This document shows positions 1 through 6,319 of a stretch of 12,833 nt of DNA, piece after piece (position 1 is the first letter of the stretch; each line of letters starts with the position of its first letter). The notes below the pieces were generated by a model that did not search any database, was not told where the DNA came from, and saw only the letters and a program-made list of their open reading frames with translations. The DNA is from Thermoplasmatota archaeon. GTDB lineage: Archaea; Thermoplasmatota; Penumbrarchaeia; Penumbrarchaeales; Penumbrarchaeaceae. The stretch is from NCBI GenBank assembly GCA_030595585.1, contig JAUVCY010000019.1, positions 1-12,833 of the forward strand, written 5' to 3'. Made by a program: the position numbers and the translations under genes.

Positions 1-2415
1 CGCCGGCTGCAGCAGCACGTCTGTCACAGCGGTAAGGAGCCTCGAAGGATAGCTCTCCTGATAACGTACAAAGAGGTCCTCATCCGCCGATACCCTCACC
101 TCTCCGACAGCAGGGGACGCTGTGGTCACCACGACGCTGCCCCTGAAGAAGCCGGTCGATGTCCCTCCCTGGACCAGCTCCGTGAGGTTCACCATCTCAC
201 CTGTGGGATCGGTGGTGGAGTTCACCTTTACCAACTGGTAACCATTCCCTGTCAGGTTGGAATCGGCGAGTTCGATGGTGGCAACTCCACCAGAAGATGA
301 GATCCTCTCCTCCATAAAAGATAGGCTCGCCACCGCCCCGGTGAAATCTCCGGTCATGACCACAGCATAAGGTTGAGGCCCCGAAGAGACGGAATATCCG
401 GTGATATTAACGGTGTATATCCCCGCTACAGGGTCAGGTATTCTGATCCTCTCCACGTTGTTTATCCTGTCGTGAGCGCCATCGTAAGGGGATGATAGGT
501 CGTTCCCATAGTACTCTGTTCCATAAGGCCCTGTGATGGTCATGTCCAGATCGTTCACCAGTTTGATCGAGCTGGTGTTCGACCCGGGGTAATCTGACCA
601 TACCAGTGTGATGATGGCATCAGGCCCGTTGGATGATATCGTGTACTTTCTCGAGTGGGTCGACCCCGTCGTTAAGCCGGTCTTGTTATCGATATATCTG
701 AGAACTCCTGCATCGCTGTCTTCAGTGCATATCGAATTCGTTGCGTTCACAAGTCCCCACCCCTCATTTCTGTTTGGGATGGACGACCAGTTGCCGTTAA
801 GCGGCCTGGCTCCGTTGATGACAGATGCCTTGATCAGGGCCGCAGAGGGGTCATCCAGCTCCTCGATATCCTGATAGTACTGCCGGATCAGGGCTGCGGT
901 GCCCGCGACGATCGGCGTTGACATCGATGTTCCACCATTGTAAGCATATCTGGAATTGAGCGTGCTGTACAGCGACTGCCAACCCCAGTAGTGGTTCCAC
1001 GGGTCCGTAATGAGCGAGGACCTCGTGGAGAGAATGTACGTCCCCGGAGCTACCACATCCGGTTTCACCCTTCCGTCATTGTACACGTAACCCCTGGACG
1101 AGAACGAGGCCATCTGGGAGATGTTGTTCGCACTTGAGCTCAAATTCGGCCTGTAGTTCTCACTTGCACCCACCGATATCACGTTCTTGGATGAGGACTG
1201 TGTGGAAACAGTGTACTGTGCTGGCCCCTTGTTCCCCGCAGAAAAAAGGATCGTCATGTTGCTGTGTCCCCAGACGAAGTTATCGATGTGCCAGGACTTT
1301 ATTGAAGTATAATTGCCCAGGTTGGTCCTGGAGGACCACGAATTCGTATGAATGCGGGCCCCCGAGTTGTAAGCGTCGTTGAACAGGGTGAAATAGGCCG
1401 GAATGGAAAGCGAGCCGGTGGATAACATCGTTGACTGCATCACAAGTGACGCATTGGGGGCCATCCCGGAATACAATCCATTTGATGCATTACCATTGCC
1501 CAGAACTGACCCCGCAACGTGAGTGCCGTGTCCTCCCTTTCCGGGCGAGGAGCTGTTTGGGAAATGAATGTCCGGGTCTGACCAGTTGTTCATCCGGGCA
1601 TAGGCATAGGCCCTGATGATCCTCCCGCTGAGATCGGGATGCATTGTGGAATTGGACCCGGTATCCAGTCCTGTATCGGCCACTGCAACGATCTGACCGG
1701 TGCCGTCGAGGCCGAGTAGGGACCTCACCTCCGAGACGTCCAGAATGTCCGATGCCACGTCGTTGTCGACCTCGAAAGAGTCCCGGATCGCCAGGAATGA
1801 TACTACATCCGACCTCGCAATTTCGTACAGATCGGAGATCTTCGAGGTGCCGAGGATGATCCTATCCTGTGGTATCAGAACGACGTTATCGGGACCCCCA
1901 AGGAGCTCGATCAGATCGTCATCCGGTTCAAGATAGAGTCCCACTTCAATGAAAACATCACCCATGCCATCCATATCTCTCGAGTACAGGAACAATGCTG
2001 GGTCCATTTTCATCAGAGGGTGGTACGGGAAATATGCCCTGACGTGTCGTTCGTCTATATCCAGAGGGGTGGATATCATAAAGGTAAGAGGCGAAAATAT
2101 CTCCACGATCCCGGGCTCCGAATGGAGAAAAACATCCAGGTCATCGGGGGAGTGAAGCTGGACGACATAGAGGCCCTCGCACTCTCCTTCCGGCAGGAGC
2201 GTGTAAACCCGGTCCCGATCAACAGGGTCAAAGATCAACGGTCCGAAACCGACCATATCCTTCTGAATTCCCGTGCCTGATGAGAACAGTGCCTCGAGAT
2301 CGACATCCCACCAATCGATCGAGTAGGCCTCCTCATCCGCTTCCGCGTTGAAGGTAGGCAGCAGGGCCAGTACGACGACCATTATAAGCGCCGATCGAAA
2401 TAAGCCTGGCTCCAT
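1..2415 (-). CDS. Secreted subtilisin-like serine protease, Kp43-like (S8 family), C-terminus cut by window edge
   Basis: The frame is open from the ATG at 2415 to base 1: 805 residues with no stop, so the C-terminus is missing. Residues 8-26 form a hydrophobic signal segment ending near NAEA. Residues ~27-225 look like a long N-terminal propeptide region of unclear family. The S8 catalytic domain follows: Asp247 in VAVADTGLDTG, His296 in GGHGTHVAG, oxyanion Asn395 in FSAGNKGP, Ser497 in GGTSMSTPIVAG. Residues ~585-690 (LVWSDYPG, LVNDLDMTITGP, NNVERI, GPQPYAVVMTGD) match the beta-barrel domain known from Kp43-type proteases, and a further beta-rich module runs to the edge. Many N-x-S/T sequons fit an extracellular archaeal protein that degrades proteins outside the cell. 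An in-frame ATG at 2448 would add 11 residues, but a TATA-like GTTAATAAC about 26 bases upstream favours a leaderless start at 2415. Family assignment is firm; substrate is unknown. Confidence 0.93.
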   Translation of the reverse strand, partial: MEPGLFRSALIMVVVLALLPTFNAEADEEAYSIDWWDVDLEALFSSGTGIQKDMVGFGPLIFDPVDRDRVYTLLPEGECEGLYVVQLHSPDDLDVFLHSEPGIVEIFSPLTFMISTPLDIDERHVRAYFPYHPLMKMDPALFLYSRDMDGMGDVFIEVGLYLEPDDDLIELLGGPDNVVLIPQDRIILGTSKISDLYEIARSDVVSFLAIRDSFEVDNDVASDILDVSEVRSLLGLDGTGQIVAVADTGLDTGSNSTMHPDLSGRIIRAYAYARMNNWSDPDIHFPNSSSPGKGGHGTHVAGSVLGNGNASNGLYSGMAPNASLVMQSTMLSTGSLSIPAYFTLFNDAYNSGARIHTNSWSSRTNLGNYTSIKSWHIDNFVWGHSNMTILFSAGNKGPAQYTVSTQSSSKNVISVGASENYRPNLSSSANNISQMASFSSRGYVYNDGRVKPDVVAPGTYILSTRSSLITDPWNHYWGWQSLYSTLNSRYAYNGGTSMSTPIVAGTAALIRQYYQDIEELDDPSAALIKASVINGARPLNGNWSSIPNRNEGWGLVNATNSICTEDSDAGVLRYIDNKTGLTTGSTHSRKYTISSNGPDAIITLVWSDYPGSNTSSIKLVNDLDMTITGPYGTEYYGNDLSSPYDGAHDRINNVERIRIPDPVAGIYTVNITGYSVSSGPQPYAVVMTGDFTGAVASLSFMEERISSSGGVATIELADSNLTGNGYQLVKVNSTTDPTGEMVNLTELVQGGTSTGFFRGSVVVTTASPAVGEVRVSADEDLFVRYQESYPSRLLTAVTDVLLQPA

Positions 2416-2437
2416 AATGGCCTTTATCGATAGGCCC

Positions 2438-2446
2438 GTTATTAAC
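2438..2446 (-). promoter_or_regulatory. Candidate TATA box for the subtilase gene
   Basis: On the minus strand, GTTAATAAC is centred about 26-27 bases before the ATG at 2415, the archaeal TATA-to-start-site distance. This would give a leaderless mRNA starting at the ATG and supports that start over the in-frame ATG at 2448, which would overlap the TATA element. Confidence 0.45.
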
Positions 2447-2474
2447 ATGTTCGTTGATGATCGAACGAGGTGGA

Positions 2475-2942
2475 TCATACGAGGGGCGAATCCTGGATGT
2501 TCACCTCAACGTCGTGGTGGTGGTCCTCATCCTCATCCTTTGGTTTGAGATCGGGCCTATCCACCCCCACCTTCTTGTAGTAATAGTACAGGGCGGCCTT
2601 CAGGCCGTCCACGGCCAGAAGCGAACAGTGCACCTTGATCTTGGGGAGGCCGCCAAGGCTCTTCATCACATCGTCCCACGTGACCTTCTCTGCGTCCTCC
2701 AATCTCATCCCCTTCACGACCTCGGTCAGCATCGACGTCGTTGCTATGGCAGAAGCGCATCCAAAGGTCCTGAACCTGATATCCTCGATCCTGTCATCCT
2801 TCACGTTGATGGATATCTCCATCATGTCCCCACAGACGGGATTTCCCACCTGTCCGATCGCATCTGCTTCCTCGAGCGTCCCGGCGTTCCTGGGATTCTT
2901 GAAATGCTCAAGGACCATGTCATTGTATTCCAATCTATCCAT
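2475..2942 (-). CDS. iscU: IscU/NifU-like Fe-S cluster assembly scaffold with acidic/His tail
   Basis: This is a 155-residue IscU-family scaffold, the cytosolic protein on which [2Fe-2S] clusters are built before transfer to apo-proteins. The conserved ligands are all visible: Cys37 and Asp39 in GNPVCGD, Cys62 in FGCASA, His105 and Cys106 in KVHCSLLA. The LPKIK sequence before the HC pair occupies the place of the bacterial LPPVK chaperone-docking motif. The N-terminal helix (YNDMVLEHFKNPRN) is typical. After the usual end of the fold (~residue 125) there is a roughly 30-residue tail containing DEDEDHHHD (136-144), which is not part of canonical IscU and could bind metal. Its ATG shares a base with the TAA stop of the upstream iscS homologue (TAATG), so the two are surely co-transcribed and translationally coupled. 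IscU identity is secure; the tail's role is inference. Confidence 0.95.
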   Translation of the reverse strand: MDRLEYNDMVLEHFKNPRNAGTLEEADAIGQVGNPVCGDMMEISINVKDDRIEDIRFRTFGCASAIATTSMLTEVVKGMRLEDAEKVTWDDVMKSLGGLPKIKVHCSLLAVDGLKAALYYYYKKVGVDRPDLKPKDEDEDHHHDVEVNIQDSPLV

Positions 2943-4105
2943 TATGCTCCTTCCTCCTTGTTGTAGAGGGGCGACATGGCCCTTAGATCGGAGACGATCC
3001 CGGGCATCACATCGATCAGGTGGTCAACCTCCTCTTCCGTATTGAGCGGGTTCAAAGTTATCTGCATTGATCCGTGGGCTTTCTCGTGAGGGAGCCCCAT
3101 GGAAAGAAGTGTATGGGACGCCTCCAGGTTCTTCGAGGAACATGCTGATCCGGTTCCAACCCCGATCCCGTTCATGTCCAGAAGCATCAGCATAGATTCC
3201 CCTTCTATGTAGTCGAACCTGATATTGAAGTTGTTGGGCAGCCTATGTGTCGGGTGGCCGTTCAGGTGGCTGCCCTCTATCTGCAGCAGGCCGCGCGAAA
3301 GTCGGTCCCGCAGTCCAAGCAGATGTTTTCTCACCCCTCCCATCCGCTCCCTGCATATCCTTGCTGCTGCCCCCATTCCCACGATCCCGGCAACGTTCTC
3401 GCTTCCACTTCGCAGTCCCCTCTCGTGTCCGCCCCCTCTCAGGACCGGGGTCATCTTGACCCCACGCCTCACGTACAATGCCCCAACACCCTTGGGACCC
3501 AGCAGGTCGTTGGAGGAGAGGGTGGCGAGATCAATACCCATCCGGGCCACATCTATCGGCTCCTGAAATGCGGCCATTGTGAGGTCCATATGGAGAAGGG
3601 AGCCGCTCCTGCGAGCCAACTCCGCCAGCTCCTTGTAGGGTTGGATCGAGCCGACCTCCGGACTGGCATAGGGTATCGATATCAGTGCGGTATCGTCCCC
3701 TATGACCCTATCCGCCTTTTCTACATCTATCACACCGTAGATATCCACCTCGAGGTCGATCACCTCGTATCCTGAATTTGCAAGTGCGGACGCGATCGCC
3801 CTGACCGAACGATGATCCACTGCCGATGTAGCTACCTTCATCCTCCCTTTTTCTGTATGGGGCAGGCTTCCTCTCAAGGCGAGATTTATTGATTCTGTGG
3901 CCCCGGAGGTAAATATGATCTCTTCGGGCATGGCATTGATCAGCTTACCTATCTCCTCCCTCGCCCTCTCCATACCCCTCTTGGGAGCTGATCCCCAACC
4001 GTGAATGGAGGCAGGATTACCGAAGTCGTCCCTCATGTACTGGACGATCTCGTCGATCACCTCCGGCCTCGTGGGCATCGCCGAGCTCGCATCAAAATAT
4101 ACCAT
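2942..4105 (-). CDS. iscS: IscS/NifS-family cysteine desulfurase homologue lacking the PLP lysine
   Basis: The fold is clearly that of class V aminotransferase-like cysteine desulfurases (387 aa): FDASSAMPTRPEV at the N-terminus, FTSGATESIN, DHRSV, GPKGVGALYVRRG, RGLRSGSENV, and the sulfur-carrying loop GTGSACSS (Cys322). Several catalytic positions differ from the E. coli enzyme. The PLP lysine motif SAHK reads SSND, so Asp200 replaces Lys206. The NNEIG motif reads SPEVG (Asn155 to Pro). The PLP-contacting Gln183 is Met177. The substrate-binding Arg of SIRFSL is Gln (SMQITL). It therefore probably cannot desulfurate cysteine in the usual way, yet the frame is intact and its loop Cys is kept, so it is not a pseudogene. 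From memory, Archaeoglobus fulgidus IscS also has Asp at the Lys position and was reported inactive but able to offer a cluster ligand through its loop Cys. The ATG at 4105 is preferred because GGTGTGATC precedes it; an in-frame GTG lies at 4111. Overlaps iscU by one base. Confidence 0.93.
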   Translation of the reverse strand: MVYFDASSAMPTRPEVIDEIVQYMRDDFGNPASIHGWGSAPKRGMERAREEIGKLINAMPEEIIFTSGATESINLALRGSLPHTEKGRMKVATSAVDHRSVRAIASALANSGYEVIDLEVDIYGVIDVEKADRVIGDDTALISIPYASPEVGSIQPYKELAELARRSGSLLHMDLTMAAFQEPIDVARMGIDLATLSSNDLLGPKGVGALYVRRGVKMTPVLRGGGHERGLRSGSENVAGIVGMGAAARICRERMGGVRKHLLGLRDRLSRGLLQIEGSHLNGHPTHRLPNNFNIRFDYIEGESMLMLLDMNGIGVGTGSACSSKNLEASHTLLSMGLPHEKAHGSMQITLNPLNTEEEVDHLIDVMPGIVSDLRAMSPLYNKEEGA

Positions 4106-4162
4106 GATCACACCATCAGCTTACGGACCATTCTGTCACTATTTCAAAGATAATGGATCGGA

Positions 4163-4175
4163 GTATATTAATTTG
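4163..4175 (-). promoter_or_regulatory. Candidate TATA box for iscS-iscU
   Basis: AATTAATATAC on the minus strand is the most AT-rich element in the 95-base gap between the regulator and iscS. It would place a start site near 4141 and leave a leader of about 35 bases containing the GGTGTGATC ribosome-binding site. It suggests iscS-iscU can be transcribed separately from the upstream regulator gene. Confidence 0.5.
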
Positions 4176-4200
4176 TCACCATACATCGCAGGGGAGCTTC

Positions 4201-4869
4201 TCACAGGTCCTTTTTCGTCTGGAAATACTGCTCGATGATCTTCTTCTGTCCCCTTCTCAATGTCTCGGATACCGAGGCGGTGGAGATCGAGAAGATCCTG
4301 GCAAGCTCCCTTATACCGATCCTCTTGGGGAAATCGTAGTATCCCCTCTCAAGGGCCGTCTTTATGATCGACTCCTGGCGCTGTGTGAGGGACTCCTTAT
4401 CATCCACGGGGGCTATCATCACAAGCTTGGTCTCGACACCGTTCCCCTCCAGGCCCTCGACAAGCTGTTGGAGCTGCCTTTTCTCGTCCATCACCAGCTT
4501 CCATTCCACCCAGCCGTCCGAATCCGACGTGGCCGAGATCAAAAAGCACTTGGAATCCACAACGGCCCTGCAGCCCCAGCAGTCCTTTGTCCCAACGATC
4601 AGGATCACCCTGGCCTGATCTATCTTGGTGGATTTCACGAAATCCACACCATCCAGTTTGCCGATGGTATCCGTCAGAACATCGATGGTGGTCCCGTTGA
4701 GCCTCACCTCAACGAGGTCCTGCACACCATCTTCACCCAGAGGTATCGTGTCAAGGACATTCACCGAGATCGGAAGTTGTCTCATGACCTTTCCGATCCA
4801 GCTTTTTTGAAGGTTCACCGAAAGGACAGCCTCGTACAGGTAACCACCATTTTCCTTCAGATTGCACAT
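4201..4869 (-). CDS. HTH_10 (bacterio-opsin activator-type) transcriptional regulator with CxxCx7C cluster
   Basis: A 222-residue regulator. The C-terminal ~55 residues (162-215) are a clear HTH_10 domain: LTQRQESIIKTALERGYYDFP, then IGIRELARIFSISTASVSETLRRGQKKI, the DNA-binding helices seen in haloarchaeal Bat and relatives. The N-terminal 160 residues are a sensor region like that of small archaeal HTH_10 proteins, of unknown ligand. It holds three clustered cysteines, Cys97, Cys100 and Cys108 (CWGC then a Cys seven residues on), plus Cys2, a pattern that could bind a metal or Fe-S cluster or respond to redox state. It is the first gene of a same-strand group with iscS and iscU, and divergent from PAN, so control of the isc genes or itself is a reasonable inference. 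Start: ATG at 4869 chosen; a TTG at 4890 is in frame and would add 7 residues. No good ribosome-binding site precedes either. Confidence 0.88.
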   Translation of the reverse strand: MCNLKENGGYLYEAVLSVNLQKSWIGKVMRQLPISVNVLDTIPLGEDGVQDLVEVRLNGTTIDVLTDTIGKLDGVDFVKSTKIDQARVILIVGTKDCWGCRAVVDSKCFLISATSDSDGWVEWKLVMDEKRQLQQLVEGLEGNGVETKLVMIAPVDDKESLTQRQESIIKTALERGYYDFPKRIGIRELARIFSISTASVSETLRRGQKKIIEQYFQTKKDL

Positions 4870-4943
4870 AGTATAAGTAATTGCCCTCAAAGGGCCATGA
4901 GATCGGTGGAAGGTCCAGGGGATAGATAACTGTTCATTTGAGG

Positions 4944-4959
4944 GAAAATATTATATTAT
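4944..4959. promoter_or_regulatory. AT-rich divergent promoter between the HTH_10 gene and PAN
   Basis: The segment AAAATATTATATTAT lies 32-47 bases upstream of the PAN ATG and is nearly symmetric, so it could serve as a TATA box in either direction. For PAN it predicts a leader of about 12 bases with no strong ribosome-binding site. For the regulator a second AT-rich element on the minus strand (GTTATCTATC, 4920-4929) is an alternative. The true start sites cannot be told from sequence. Confidence 0.5.
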
Positions 4960-4990
4960 CGTTGGATGGATTGATACCTGAAGTGAACCG

Positions 4991-6319
4991 ATGGTTAGGA
5001 AAAAAAAACCCGCAGAAGAGAAGGCTCTCGACGAGGAGCCGAATGACCGGATAGGTCTGGGAGATCCGTCGATCGAGATCGATGAGAACGGATCGTCAGG
5101 GGATGGGTTCTCGGAGGAGGATATCCAGAGGATGTTGTGGAACGATAGCGATAATCCCTGGAAGAGGGAGGCCGTTGAGACCCAACGGGAGAAGGACCAG
5201 CTGGAGGGCGAGGTCCTGCGCCTCCAGAACAAGGTCATGTTCCTCAATGGTGAGCTGAACAAGCTCAAGTCCCCACCGATGATCGTCGGAACTATCATTG
5301 ATCACTTCAAAGATGACATGATGATCATCTCAACATCGGGAGGACCATCGTTCGTGGTGAGGTTCTCTTCCGCACTTGACAGGGATGACCTGCAGGTGGG
5401 GACCCAGGTATCCCTGAACAAGGACAGCATGAGCATTATTGGAACACTACCGTCGTCCAGGGACCCCCTGGTGGGGGCCTCCGAGATACTTGAACGACCT
5501 GACGTCAGCTTCAAGGATGTTGGGGGACTCCAGAAGCAGATCAACGAGCTCAAGGAGGTTGTGGAACTTCCCCTGCTGAGGCCGGATCTTTTCAAGGGCG
5601 TGGGCATAGAACCACCCAAGGGAGTGCTTCTCATCGGACCCCCTGGATGTGGAAAGACCCTTCTTGCAAAGGCGGTAGCAAATTCCACCGAGGCGACCTT
5701 CCTTCGGATGGTGGGATCCGAACTGGTCCAGAAATACATAGGAGAGGGAAGCCGAATGGTGAGGGAGCTCTTCCAGCTCGCAAAGGATCGCAGTCCATCG
5801 ATCCTCTTCCTGGACGAGTTGGATTCCGTGGCGGGAAGGCGGACGGAGTCAACCACGTCTGCTGACAGGGAGGTTCACAGGACCCTTATTCAGCTACTTT
5901 CCGAGCTTGATGGCTTCGATCCCCTCTCCAATGTCAGCATCATAGCGGCCACGAACAGGCCGGACATACTTGACCCGGCGATCCTCAGGCCCGGGCGGAT
6001 CGACAGGGTCATAGACATACCCTTCCCCGACCAGGGGTCCAGAATGGAGATATTCAGGGTTCATACGAGGAACATGAACGTCGACAGTGACGTGGACCTG
6101 GAGGAGATATCCAGAGGGATCGACGGGTTCAACGGGTCCCAGATAAAGGCGGTGTGCACGGAGGCAGGTATGTTCGCCATCCGGGACGAAAGAAAAAAGG
6201 TCACCACCTCTGATATTAAGGCGGCGGTACGGAAGATACGCGACAGCGGTGCCGAGGGCGGATTGATCAGGCTGAACGGTAGCAGCACCGGAAAGAGCAA
6301 ACATCCCATGTTCGTCTAA
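4991..6319 (+). CDS. pan: Proteasome-activating nucleotidase (PAN), AAA+ ATPase
   Basis: A 442-residue AAA+ regulatory ATPase that unfolds proteins and feeds them into the archaeal 20S proteasome. The order is standard: a charged N-terminal segment (1-60, longer and more acidic than needed for the fold), coiled coil (~60-93), OB domain (~95-155), then the AAA module. Walker A is GPPGCGKT (216-223); Walker B ILFLDE (271-276), continuing as DELD rather than the usual DEID; pore loop KYIGEG (248-253); sensor-1 AATNRPD (319-325); arginine fingers in LRPGRIDR (332-339). The protein ends Met-Phe-Val, i.e. hydrophobic-Phe-X where the family's proteasome-docking motif is hydrophobic-Tyr-X. The ATG at 4991 follows a TATA-like element by 32-47 bases. 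The stop codon overlaps that of the convergent metG. PAN assignment is strong; VAT/Cdc48 is excluded by the single AAA domain with CC-OB N-terminus. Confidence 0.95.
   Translation: MVRKKKPAEEKALDEEPNDRIGLGDPSIEIDENGSSGDGFSEEDIQRMLWNDSDNPWKREAVETQREKDQLEGEVLRLQNKVMFLNGELNKLKSPPMIVGTIIDHFKDDMMIISTSGGPSFVVRFSSALDRDDLQVGTQVSLNKDSMSIIGTLPSSRDPLVGASEILERPDVSFKDVGGLQKQINELKEVVELPLLRPDLFKGVGIEPPKGVLLIGPPGCGKTLLAKAVANSTEATFLRMVGSELVQKYIGEGSRMVRELFQLAKDRSPSILFLDELDSVAGRRTESTTSADREVHRTLIQLLSELDGFDPLSNVSIIAATNRPDILDPAILRPGRIDRVIDIPFPDQGSRMEIFRVHTRNMNVDSDVDLEEISRGIDGFNGSQIKAVCTEAGMFAIRDERKKVTTSDIKAAVRKIRDSGAEGGLIRLNGSSTGKSKHPMFV

Noticed and set aside
2454..2966. 170-codon plus-strand open frame opposite iscU
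   Set aside because: iscU on the minus strand has all its cluster ligands and an exact overlap with iscS; the opposite frame has no recognisable domain.
2942..4105. Reading the IscS homologue as a pseudogene because active-site residues are missing
   Set aside because: The frame is full length, start and stop are well placed, the overlap with iscU is exact, and the loop Cys and structural motifs are kept; precise replacement is more like repurposing.
4153..4929. 258-codon plus-strand open frame opposite the HTH_10 gene
   Set aside because: It is antisense to a clearly recognisable regulator, shows no family motifs and reads as a mirror of the regulator's codon bias.
5000..5007. Run of eight As near the PAN start as a programmed frameshift site
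   Set aside because: The downstream frame is continuous with the ATG and encodes the whole protein; the run simply encodes part of an Arg-Lys-Lys-Lys stretch.
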